Positions 13,436 to 24,560 of a stretch of DNA of 64,000 nt are shown piece after piece. Every line of letters begins with the position of its first letter. Positions within the stretch are counted from its first letter, which is position 1. Position numbers and translations under genes: made by a program. The stretch lies in assembly GCA_036583965.1 (NCBI GenBank), contig JAZBQD010000019.1:23439085-23503084 (forward strand). The letters run 5' to 3'. Source of the DNA: Prunella strophiata. Lineage: Eukaryota; Chordata; Aves; Passeriformes; Prunellidae. The notes under the pieces were generated by a model. The model worked only from the letters and a program-made list of their open reading frames with translations. It ran no database searches and was not told the origin of the DNA.

Positions 13436-13760
13436 ATTTCACCCCCTAAAGAGTTGCAGCTGTTCTAATTACTAAAGATTTGGAACAGGTGTGCCCTTAA
13501 TAGAGCACAGGTACATCCAATGACCTTGAGTAATATAAAAGGAGGGATCAGCAAGAGAGGAGAGACAGAATTCAGTTAGTAGTGCTGTGATGAAGAAGGT
13601 GGATGGAGTCAGCACTGCTAGGATCAGAACTTGTGAAAAGGTATGGGATTTTTTTATGGCAAGATAACATTTCAGAACTTGCTGTTATAACTAGTAACCT
13701 TATCTGTGTCGATAACGACATCTTCCCGTCTGCTGAGTTTCTTTCTAGCTGGGAGAGCTG
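13436..13760 (+). mobile_element. Candidate solo LTR / orphan TATA promoter segment
   Basis: A stretch of distinct character includes TTTCACCCCCTAAAGAG, a segment with GGAACAGGTGTGCCCTTAAT and ATCCAATGACC (a CCAAT-like box), then a canonical TATAAAAG near 13536. About 100 bp downstream is an AAAAG-GTATGG donor-like site. The CCAAT-TATA spacing and style resemble avian ERVL/ERVK LTRs. I could not delimit TG...CA ends, target duplications or a polyadenylation signal, and no viral coding sequence is adjacent. It could equally be a host non-coding RNA promoter. Confidence 0.4.
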
Positions 13761-16700
13761 CTGATTCTCTCCACATGCCCATTCATCCTCCTAGTCCCCC
13801 TGCAGCCCAAGCTGCCCTGGATGAGGGTGTGAGTCATGCTCCCATTTCCTTTCTGCTGTGCTTCCTGTTCCAAGGAGTAGGCTAAGCAAGAGAAAACCTG
13901 GATGCTAAGCTCAGGCCCTGCTGAATGCTTCCAAGTTCCAATCATGGCTCTGGCTTATGTCATTGTTAGGTGTGCCAGGGGCTTGGTGTGTCACAGCACC
14001 CAGCAGGGCCCCATGCCTTGGAAGTCCTTGTTCTCTGTGCCATGAGGGGTGATCAGAGGCTGCTCAGTGTCTGCAGGTGGCTCCTCAGGAGTCACCCCCG
14101 TTGTGGTGACACCAGACCTGGAGGGACCCTGCCACTTGTTTGTTCTCCAGAAGCAGCACTGGATGGAGAGGCTCAGGGCTGGACATGCCCCACAGGGGCC
14201 TTGTTCTTGAGCCACATCTTTGCCTAAAGTGTTTGTGGTGTCATGTGCAGCAGGACAAATGGATGTGGAAGCCACCACTCTCTCTCAAGCACCATCCCAC
14301 AATGTTGTAAACATGCCACACTCCTTAAATTTCATGGGATTCATTCTGAATTCTTTGCAAGGCAGTACAAACCCCATGGCATTCAAACCAGGCACATGAC
14401 AACAAAATACTTGAAGTAGAACCAGAAGTGCTCAGGAATGGGTCCCATCCAGCAAAGCTCCCACAGCTATTTTCTTGCAGCTGATGCTCTTGCTTACCTG
14501 TGCCTCCTGCTCTGTGAGGTCCTGCTCACTGGGCTTTCATCAGGAAATAGTTGTGGTTCTTCTCTGCCCTCCAGCTGTACCTACATGTTGTTCCCTCCAA
14601 CTGCTCATTTCCAGTCTAGGAGGTCCTCCCTGCCTCCATCTGTTCCTATTCTCTCATCCAGGACCTTATGGTAGGAAGGAACATTGCCATCCAGGTATTC
14701 CTTCTGCCCCTGAGGGCACCCCTGCCAGGTTTTCCTCCCTCCAGGAGCATCGCCCTGGTTGGTGCTGGCCTCAACACCAACCCCTTCACCTGGGGCTGGC
14801 AGCCCATGTCTGGGGTTGGCAGTGACACAGAGTGGCTCTACTAAGCAGAGATTTGTGCTGACCCCAACAGGGGTTTCATAACTTCGGGAGTGGTCTTGTC
14901 TGCTCAGGCTTGGGCTCCTGTTTATTTTAGCCTCATATCTTTTTTCCTATGACCTCTGGCTTGGTGTTGGCATTGAGAGCAGCTAGCAACATGCTCCTTC
15001 CAGCATGCCTGTGAGAGATGTAGATAAAATTTAAACATTAATCCCACAAAGAACTAATAGTATGATTCAAGGCCAAAACAGCTTCTCTGGAGAAGGTAGA
15101 TTGCCCACAAGAAACATGATTTTCTGGATAAGTTGAGGTGGGAAGAGGCAAGGGGTTTACTCACTGAAGAGACTGAATATGACTTAGGAGGTGTGTTTCA
15201 CCTGTGCCAAAGGAAGAATGGGAGCTGTGACAGTCAAAGCAAAAGCTGCTTATGTTGCTGCTTGGAGTAGAGTCCCTCTCAGGGCCTTAATTATCCAAAG
15301 AACCTGCTCCATCTCAATGTTTTTCTCTTTTTACTGATCAGGACACCTTGAAAGTGTTTAAGGCCTTGTGAGCTCTTATGCAGGAAATAAAGGAAGGTAT
15401 TTTTTTAATATAAGCTTTCTGAGGATGTCATAAGGAGGAGACTCATACATCTCTTTGAGGTGACAGACAAAATGCTGGAAATTGGTGGTTTTGCCCAGCC
15501 AGAGCAGATATGAGTGAGTGCTAGAATTACTTTGGCTTGTTCTGCCTGCAGGAAGTTACCCCAAGGGAATTTAAGTGCATTCTCCCTATAAAAATCTGCC
15601 CAGATTAATAAAACATTGATCCTGAAGGACGAGGTAACACTTTTAAATGATGTGACTTCTCAGACCACTTCCCTTTCCCACATGGAGCAATTGTACCTCT
15701 GCAGGCAGCTTCATTTGTGAGCACCAGAACAATCCTTGGCATACCTGCCACCCCCTGTCCTGGGCTCTCCTAAAACATGAGCCCCACAGCTTGAGCCCTG
15801 GCACTTCTGGAGTCTCATCTCAGAGACTCTCATCCCATGTGGGTGCAGGAGTCAGGAGGATGCCAGTTTAGAGCAGGATCTTCCTCTGACCCTGCTGTGT
15901 TCATGTTAAAGTCAACCCAGAAGACAAATGTGCATGTTTCTATGGTTCCTGTAAATTCTGTCAGCAGCTCTGACTGCCTTGTCCAGCATTAGAAATAAAC
16001 CATACTCTCCACTTCTTTTCCAGAGGATTTCCAGAGCTTTCTGGCTATTTCTAAGTTTCTATCTTTTGACAACTGTTCTTTCTCATCTACCTCGACATGC
16101 AAAGGTTACCTATTTCTAAAATCTTCCCTCCATGATGATTAATACTCTTGGAGAGCACCCTGGAACTTGTTATTCCTTCTCATTATAGACACTTAAATAT
16201 GACGTGACCAGAGGAAGCAGCATTAGCTGCCTGCTTGGGCATTGCAGAGCAGCTCTTAGAGGCCCAGCACTGTCTGTGATAGCTGCATGTTGACAGTCAT
16301 CCCTACCTGAAAACACAGAAGAAAGGAGAGGTGGGAGGATGTCATTTATGTAAGGGCAGTCAAAAGATAACTGCAGCTAAATCCTGGATTCAACACTCAT
16401 GGAAATGATTTCAGCATCTTGGAATTAGTGTAGCACATCAGGTAGACACAAGTTTCATAGCACCAGAGAGTCCTCAGTGCCCTGGGTCTCTGCACTAGAG
16501 ACAGATCACAAATGCAGGGCTGGGGTGCTTGCAAAGGGAAAGCAAGCTGGGGAGCATTCCAGAGTGCAGCTTCTGATGTGCCATCCCTGGCAGGGCTGAG
16601 CAATGAACAGCAACAGGCAGCAGCAGTCAGGTGGAGAGTGAAGTGTTGTCTCCAGCTGGAGCAGCTCAGGACATAGGCAGAGGCAAGATACTATGACCAA

Positions 16701-17086
16701 AGTTGAAATCGGGCCAAATTTACACCCCAGTACCACGAAGAACCATGAGATCTTTAATGGTCTTTGGGTACTGGCCTCCAATTGCTCTCAGGAGGAAAAT
16801 GGTGCTGTGGGCTGTGCCAGAAATTCAGCATAATGCCAGTTCAAAAGGGAGCTCCTCTCTCAGGGATCGCTCACACTGCAGCATTCATAATCCTTGGGGG
16901 TTTCTTTTCCAAACACTTAAACAACTCAGCCCTTGTCCCATTGGTTTTGATCTCAGCTGCTGGTCCATCTGGAAGGAAATATCAGATGCTGCAGGAAATA
17001 ATTTTGTGGGTGACTCAGAGGCGATGGCTGCAGCAAGACCTCAGCTTCCCCCTCTCCTAACCACACTGCTTTGTCTCTCTGCTTAG

Positions 17087-17157
17087 GCCAAATGTCTGTG
17101 GCAGACAGTGTTGCCCAGGATGGACCACAGCTCCAAGCACAAACCACTGCATCAAAC
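17087..17157 (+). CDS. LTBP2: LTBP2 exon 2: short Cys-rich segment
   Basis: This 71-bp exon is flanked by GCTTAG and GTGAGT. It completes the Gly codon from exon 1 and codes [20 protein letters not shown] followed by CIK, with one base left over (phase 1). The C-x3-CCPGW pattern is the short Cys-rich stub that precedes the first EGF-like domain in LTBPs, and the WTT-x-STNHCIK ending is specific to LTBP2. NHC carries no sequon, and the four cysteines match the family count. The exon is isolated by introns of 8.3 kb and 5.6 kb. Confidence 0.93.
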
Positions 17158-20100
17158 GTGAGTATGACAGTCTCAGCCAGTGCAAGGCTCAGGATGCACC
17201 TCTAAAAAGTGCTTCAGTACTTCTGTGACCCCACACACTCCCCATGCGCTGTCCCAGGGCAGGAGATAAATCATGGGGTCTGTGGAGGGCAGTGCCACAG
17301 CCTTGCTGTGGGACTGCCAGGCTATAGGTCAGCTCTTCCTGTCTGCCAGCCAGGTCTGAGTATGCAGAATAATTGTGGTTTTACTTCATTATTGCTATTA
17401 GTGTCCATCCATGGCAGGATCTTGTTGGGGCAGGGCATTGCAGTGCCACACTTATGTGTGAGTTTTGAGCCTTGGGCTCTCACTTGTCCTGCTTGGAGCA
17501 AAGATGGGTCTGTGAGAGTCCCAGCAGCTGGGAACTGGCAGACTGGGGCTGTGCTCTTGTGGGTGAGCATTGCTGATGCTGAGAGGGGAATCCGGGCTGC
17601 AGATTATCCTGAGTGCTATTAACAAAAGCAATTAATGGATTTGGCACAAGGGCTGGGATGGGTGGGGCTGGAGCCTGGGGTGCCTAAAATGGCAGTGAGG
17701 TGCAGGGAGCTCCTGCAGTGCAAAACTGCCTGGCCAGGACCCTCCTGCCTACCCACAGAGGAAGTATGAAGTGTTCTGCTCATCCAGGCAGCCCTGGTAC
17801 TGCACAGCCCTGGAAGAGAAGATGTTTGGGTAGGCACCAGTGCAGTGCACACCAGACAAGTGAACTGTCACCTCCATCCTCAGGTAGCTCCGCAGCTCTG
17901 ACTAACCCCTGCTGTGATCCCTGTCCCTGAACAACAGGGCTGCACCTCGCAGCTCATCCCCAGCCCTTCCCCAGGGATGGCTGGCCCCGTGCTGCTTGGT
18001 CCCAGGGAGGCGAGGGCTGCCCGTGGTGCTCGGTCAGCTGGGAGCGCAGGAGCACGGGAGCGGTGGGAGCGCCCAGCGCAGAACAGGCGAGCGCATCTGC
18101 CTGTACTTGAGCGGCAGCAGCTGCCCAGATGTTGAGCAGGGAAGGAGGCTCAGCTTTGTTTGCCGCGGGATCTCACGGCGCTTTGGCCTGTGCTGGGGTG
18201 ATTGCATTAGCAATGGCTGTTTGGGAGCAGGGGGCCAAGGGCTGACTCACCTCCCTTCTCCCTCTCTCTCCCCCATGCCGACAGGAGCCAAACGGTAGAG
18301 AGCGTGCTGTGCTGCCAGACAGTGTCTGTAAACACAGCGCGGGGCCAGCCGTGGCAGCATCTTTCTCTCATTAGGGATTTTGGTAGGAGCAGTAGATCTG
18401 GGCTTGCAGCCACGCAGGCTGCCTAGTGATTGCTCAGGTGCTGAGCCCGTGTTCCCAAGGATTCATTGAAAGGACACGTGTCAGCATGATCAGGCCTGAC
18501 AGTGCCCCCCTGACCGGGGATGGTAAAGCTCAGGCAGGACTTCGGTGGAGACTGGTGATGTGTAAACATAATTTAATTCCCAGCTACCTCCCTCCCTGAG
18601 CTTTTCTGCTGGAACTCAAGCTGCTAGAGACATACAGCTGTTTTTAAAGCTGCCAAGGCAAGCTGGACAGCCCATCCCCGTTAAGTTTCTGCACTGTAAT
18701 GTTGTTTAATGTCTGTTCCCATGGTCTTTGATATGTGGCATATCAAGGAAGTATGGGGTAGAAATGCAGCCAGAGGGAACCTCTTAGAAGTGATGAAACA
18801 TGGAAGAATTGGCATTCAGGTGTTGGACAGATACTTGGTTTTCAAGGATTTGAGCCTGGGTACAGGAGAGAGGATATGTCAAACCTACCATAATTGCCAT
18901 AATCTACTTCCTCTCACCTGCCAAGGGTGATAGTGTCTTCCTTCATCCAGGCTTTTGTAGGCACTTTAGTTCTTTCAATATCCCTGTATATGACTTAACT
19001 CCAGCCTTAGGGAAGTGTCTCTCTGTATGTTTCAGCTCTGGGGACCAAAGCTGCAGTGAGGACTTGTGGAATTTTCAGACAGTCTGTGACTGGGAAGATA
19101 AAAAGAGAAATATCTTTCCTTGGAGCAACAACATCTCCTGGGAAAGTGGGAATGAGCTAAGGGAGTTTAGGAGGAAGACCTTGCCTGTTTGCAGCAGGCT
19201 TGATTTCTGCCCACACCCTGCCAGGTCATCCCACTGAGCTGCATACAGGGGCTGTAGGAGGTGGGGCTCTAGAGGTCTTGCAAAAGGGGCCATTAGGGAT
19301 AGAGAACTGCATCTGACTGTAGGCCTGAAGGGTTCAACTCCTGCCTGTTTAACTTTGTTCTGGAGTGAGACTTTGGCCATTACGTTCTTAGTTTGGTGGA
19401 GGAGAAACCTGTATACACAAGTAGCCAGATGCCCCCTTGCACTGCACACATTTTAGGGGCTGCAGTGGCTGCAGTGTACACTTGTCAGTAATTTAGCTGC
19501 TGCCTATTAGCTCATCATGCTCAGCCTCCCTATGTTAGTTTATCAGCCTCCACTTTCATCAGCATTATTCATGATGGTTCTTTGCTGCTTCCAGAGATAG
19601 CACTCTGGGCTGGGCTGGGAATGCAGCATGAAGCTTTTTTCCTGACATGAATATTTTAACGTTTAAAAGAAACATTTTTAATCAGCGTGTCAGGAAGGAC
19701 TAAATAAACTAATGCACTTTCCAATCTTATACAGATGGTCTTGCAGTTAAGATGGTGAATAAAGGTGCAGGGATTCCAGGCTGAGTCTCTGCCTCTGCTG
19801 TGGCCTCACAGCGTGACTTCAGACAGTCCCATTAGCATCCCAAGGGCTTTTCCACATCTGCAAAATGACATTCACATGCCTCTTCATTTGTCTTTCTTCT
19901 GAATGGTGGCTATAGGGTTTTTTGAACCCTGACTGTTCTTCACTGAAGGTCTGTTTTCTCTCTGTTATTCCTGCATTGCTGTTGATCTACCTCCTTGTCA
20001 CTTTGCATAGATCTCACTTGTGGTAAACTGGTCATCCCTTCTGGGTGTGCTCCCACAGTCAGAGCCATAAGTTAGGACTGAGTTTATGTACATAACTTTT

Positions 20101-22757
20101 CCATGAGAAAGTGGACTAAATAACCCCAGTGGTACGAGTCCTTCAGCACCTTCTCAGTTTTCCTATGGAGGCCCTAGCTGAATGGATAGGTTCCCCTGTT
20201 TTTAAATGGAACTGCACAGGAGCTGCTTACAGTGAAGATCTACATCACTCTCCTAGATGAAGAGCATGAGCAGAGCTTCAGGGACTCTGTAATGGAATGT
20301 TACCTTGCATGTCATTGCTCAGCCCTGGGCCAGGTGTGCCTGCAAAGCAAAGCAAGGCTGAGCTTGGTGGCATTCCCCTCTGACAGGGCCTGGCTGGGCG
20401 GCCAGAGTCATGCCACAGCCATCCCTGCTGTGTGACCTTGCTGGGAGGACTTGCCTCATGCACTGAAGACTAGACTTGATCTAATCTGTGAGGGCACTGC
20501 TAGATGTTCTTGAACAAACTACATTTTCTATTAGTGACACTTCAGCAGTGCTCCAAGTCTTATTCTTTTATTAAGAGTTTTGAGATGACTATTTATGTTT
20601 CCCCTAATCCCCAGCTCCTGGAACAAGTGATTACATGAGACTCCAGTGAGAAGAAATGAGTGCCTGTCATCTTAACAGAAACTGTTTACAGTACCCCAAG
20701 CTGGGGAGAAACCCCTCAAAGTAACCCCTGAGGTCAGAAAACAGAAAGCAATGAGAAAGACTTCAAATATATATATGTATTTTAACCATCTTGTTTCTTC
20801 AGCTAATGTTATGGTTTGGGGGCCCTGACTAGTGATTTCACACACTTGCCACTGGCAGTGCTGCCACTGACTGATCTGCTCTCCTTATATTGCACAGCTG
20901 AACTGAGTGAAAACCAGCAATTTTTAAAGCTCTTTCAAGTTCTCCCCGAGTCTGTAAAGGCAACTAGGAAGGGGATTAATCCTAGAGCTGAAATATTTCA
21001 GCTAGGGCAGCTCCCCATTCATCCTGCTTGAAGAGACCAGAAGACTAATCCCATTCCCTCCTTCCTCTTCTCTATGTAAACTTCCTTAGGGGCTTTTTAG
21101 AAGTGGCTGGTCACTTATCACCACTTTCCTGCTGAAGGGTACAGTCTAAGGTGACTCTGTTGGTGGGAGAGGTTGTGAGAACTGCTGTGGTTCCAGGTCC
21201 CAGCATCGTGGCTCTGCAGTATTTCAGCATGTGAAGTGGTTGTTTTCAATGGCAGGCTTCCTGGGCTGGTGGCCTTTGTTAAAAAACAGGCATTTATTGG
21301 GAGATAACAGTAGGGACTGGCAGCCTATTTAAATCACAGCTGAGTTTTGTATTATAAATTACATCAACTTCTGGAGTGCCAGACTTCCCAGAGACGCTTA
21401 ATTCCTGCCTGACTAGGACCTTGTCCCTGTTCCAGAGACTGCAGTGTTGGCTGATTTATTTCACTGGGAGATTTCATCAAAACCTCTGGCTTTAACCTAT
21501 ACAGCCTTACGTGACTTGGGGTCTCCTTTTCCTTGAGATCTCCTTCTCTTCCTGAGTGTTAACATGGTAATAAATGTCACATGAAGCATTCCAGTGAGCA
21601 TATCCTTGATCTAGTTAGGAAAAGCTGATGGCAGGCTAGTTTTGGGATGAGGGAAGGGTTGTGGGGGCTAGACTGCTGTGAAAGGAATTCAAGTGTCTGC
21701 ATAAGGACTTCTCTCACTTGATGACAGCAGGATGATGTACGGGTGGCACACGAGGAACGAGCTGCCTGTATGTTTGTTGTCCAGAAGCATGTTTCTTGCA
21801 TGCCTGTATCTCACAGGAGTGGAGAGCACAGCCAGAAAGGGAGGGACATGCTCTTGAAAGCCCTGTAGCTGTGTGTAAAGGTGGTGAGATGCCCCTGCAG
21901 TCTCCCTGGGGCAGTCCTGGGAGAGAGGGGTTTCAGCAGAAGCAGTGGTTTCATGGGTTGAAACCCGTGCACAGGGTTTCCATGTGGCTGGAGGTTAGTG
22001 TCCACCTTGTGCTGGCCAACAAGGTTTCATTACCCTTTGACCAGCTGGCACCTTCTTTCTTTGAAGGACAACACTGTTTTTCAGTGCCTTTTCAATTACC
22101 CTTGCTCAGAACAATAAGCCCAGTCCTACTGGAGCAATCTGTGGATTCCTGGCTGCCACTGCCTGGTTATAAACCCAATTTGGCATCTGTTGACTTGGGA
22201 AGTGTTAGGGTCCTGTGAATAATTAATAGCACTTTCCTCCCGGGGCGCAAACTGAAGCTGATGTGCTGTAATTAGGAACACACAGGCTCAGAGGTTGATT
22301 TAGGCATAAGGTTAATGAACTGTAAGTCCCCATAGCAGTGGAGGAATTTGAGTGACTCCAAAATCAGCTGTGGCAGGAAAGTTGGAAAGCACTGAAGAGG
22401 ACAGGCCAGGGGCACATGTGCACTTAGACTAAAGGTAACATGCAATCCCTTGCTTTGCGAGTTAGGACCTATTCCTGTCCAGAGCACTCTGGGCAGTGCT
22501 GGTGGCCATGTGCTCTCTGCAGGCCATGCTGCTCATTTCTGAACTTTCTGAAATGAGCCTTGCTGGAGAAGAGCTCTGCAGAGGGCAGTGCAGAGTGTAG
22601 AGGTGACCTTGTGTTAGGAGCCCACAGCAGTTGTAACACCAAGACTGTGAAGGTCACCTGCCTGTAGAGATGAGATGGGACTGTCCCAGCTGTGCTGCCC
22701 CAGCTGGTGTCACCACCACGGGGTGTGGCCACTAACTGCCTTTCTGTGTCTCCTCAG
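17158..22757 (+). other. LTBP2: LTBP2 intron 2
   Basis: This is a 5.6-kb intron with no coding content that I can support. It contains a CpG-retaining patch at about 17.98-18.56 kb, a short AT-rich ATATATATGTA run near 20770, and otherwise unremarkable sequence. Confidence 0.85.
17980..18560. promoter_or_regulatory. CpG-retaining intronic patch, candidate enhancer or minor promoter
   Basis: CpG density rises sharply over about 17980-18190 relative to the intron and stays raised to about 18540. Within it are TGACTCA (AP-1 consensus, near 18243), a GTAAACA forkhead-type core near 18328 and a CACGTG E-box at 18475-18480. These are motif matches only. Confidence 0.35.
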
Positions 22758-23001
22758 CTGTCTGCGACCCGCCGTGCCAGAACAAGGGCTCCTGCAGCCG
22801 CCCCCAGGTCTGCACCTGTCGCTCAGGCTTCCAGGGGCTCCGCTGTGAAGAAGTTGTTCCTGAGCAGGAGTACCACCCGCCCGGTGCCGCTGCTGCCTTC
22901 CAGCCCCCCACCAGCCCCCTCCGGAGGAGGACCAGCACAGGAGGGCGGGATGCCTCCCCACAAGGGGCCCAGGCGCCCATCCCACGGCACGTCCCAGCTG
23001 T
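22758..23001 (+). CDS. LTBP2: LTBP2 exon 3: EGF-like domain 1 and linker
   Basis: The acceptor is CTCCTCAG and the donor GTAAGT (23002). The exon enters at phase 1, completing Pro, and leaves at phase 2. It codes a six-cysteine EGF-like domain (CDPPCQNKGSCSRPQVC then CRSGFQGLRC; about residues 178-204). This lacks the D-x-D/N-E start of calcium-binding EGFs, as expected for EGF1. The linker that follows, EEVVPEQEYHPP and a basic Arg/Pro/Ser-rich run (LRRRTSTGG), corresponds to the heparin-binding, protease-sensitive hinge of LTBPs. The exon is GC-rich relative to its flanks. It is the last exon before a 17.9-kb intron. Confidence 0.94.
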
Positions 23002-24339
23002 GTAAGTCAAACTGAGTCCTGGCATGATGCCCCACTGCTCCCTCAGGCTAACACCTTGGTCAGCTGGGCCACAGCCTCTGCTTCAGGAGACCAGACAACC
23101 TGGCTCTTGATGAAAACTCCTCCAGAGGGCTGTGGTAGCTGACATAAGGGGCTCAGGTCCTGCTGTCCCTCCAAGGGACTCAGTTTGTTTCCAGCACTTT
23201 GTCACAGTCCCCCGGCATACACAAGAATGAAATGGGCTAACTGAGGCTGCCATGAGGAAGGAGAACTGTGAAGGCCATCAGTTTGCCCTTGTCCTGTTGG
23301 TGAATAGCCTTCAGTGGTAGCAGCAGGGTGGACAGAGGAGTGGTGGGCAAATCTCTTTCCCAAGAGGATATGTTTAGAGCAATATATCCAGGCAGTACCC
23401 ACAGAAGAGTACATCTGAGGTGTGCTTGTAAGTGCTGGTGTTAGCAAAACAATGACACTCAGAGATGTCTCCTGGCAGACTCTAGCAATTATTGAGCCAT
23501 TTGTTCTTTATTTCCTGAGTAATTTTGCTTTGGTTTGGGTCATTTTGGTACCCAGGCAGATGCCTGCATATTGGGTACAGAAGCAAATAGTGGAGCTGTT
23601 GGAGCTCAGAGGTCCATGCAGGAGGGACTCTGAGGAGTGTGTTAAGCTCAGGGTGACAACTGTGGCATCATCTGGTCTTCTCAGAGAGGAAGGACCTAGT
23701 GCTTCAGTGCTCCTGCCTCAGATCAAAGCTGAGGTGCTCCTGTACCTGAGCTACCACTCCTTCACAAAACTTTGTGTTTTGCGACGTCCTGCTGGAGCTG
23801 TTTTTACAGAGTGAGGACAGTAAAGATCGGGAGAGGTAGTCTTTCTCTAATAAGCACTGCTACTGTGCCAGCAGCTTTTTGGGGATGGAGCATTGGGAGT
23901 AGCTCCTGCTGCTGTACAACAACCCACACATATTATTTGTTTGGGTTTTTTTAGACCATCTGCACTTCTCTATAAGTGTCCGTGAACATGGGAGAAAAGT
24001 GTTAGACTGCATCACCCCTAAAGGCTCCTGTGTTTCTTGGAGCTGTTCACTGAATTGCTAGGCCAGAAAGACTGGTTTTGCTGGTAGCCACTAAAGCAGA
24101 GAATTTTCTCATGGCTTCCAGCAGGAGCCCCTCAGTCACAGTCAGGAAGACATTACAGCAAATTACAGGTGCTTTACCAGGATGTAACTTCAGTTTTTCC
24201 TTTACCTTCTCTGAACTTTTGGCTTTCTCTGTCAACATCACTTTGAGCTGCCTGAGGAGAGGGCAATTTGGCCTTTGTTTTTCTATTTTCCTGCAGGTTG
24301 TTTCCAGTGTGCCCATTGCTCCTACAGTAAGCTACTGCC

Positions 24340-24560
24340 TTTCTGTCTCTTTTGAAGCAGAGGCAATGCACAGGCTGGAGACAATTCTAGACTCCTGGCT
24401 GTCAACAATTTTGGAGAGGCTCAAATGACTGGCAAAGATTTTACTGGCACCAAGTAGTTCACTGAAGCTGACATATCTTGGTGCCCAAATGGAAGACTAT
24501 CTGATAGAAACCAAGTTCAGGAAAGACAGAGGTGATGCTGGCAGGGAGAGGTGGCCAAGC
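24340..24560 (+). mobile_element. Fossil LINE reverse-transcriptase fragment (copy A)
   Basis: At 24508-24546 one frame reads KPSSGKTEVMLAG, preceded by two stops. This matches the post-catalytic (W-x5-6-K-LNPGKTEV) motif found in RT domains of CR1/L2/L3-type LINEs. Over 39 bases it is about 77% identical to a second copy at 35573-35611. No open frame survives and the boundaries are approximate. Confidence 0.55.

Larger units (their letters stand above)
8760..17086 (+). other. LTBP2: LTBP2 intron 1
   Basis: This is an 8.3-kb intron with GTAAGT donor and TTAG acceptor. The first 600 bp belong to the CpG island and contain a 12-bp minisatellite. Further in are a CR1 tail fragment (about 12.2 kb) and an LTR-like promoter segment (about 13.4-13.8 kb). 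The remainder shows no gene or clear repeat. Confidence 0.85.

Noticed and set aside
16900..17157. Assigning the gene to LTBP1, LTBP3 or LTBP4
   Set aside because: The [31 protein letters not shown] and [18 protein letters not shown] blocks are LTBP2-specific as I know the family.
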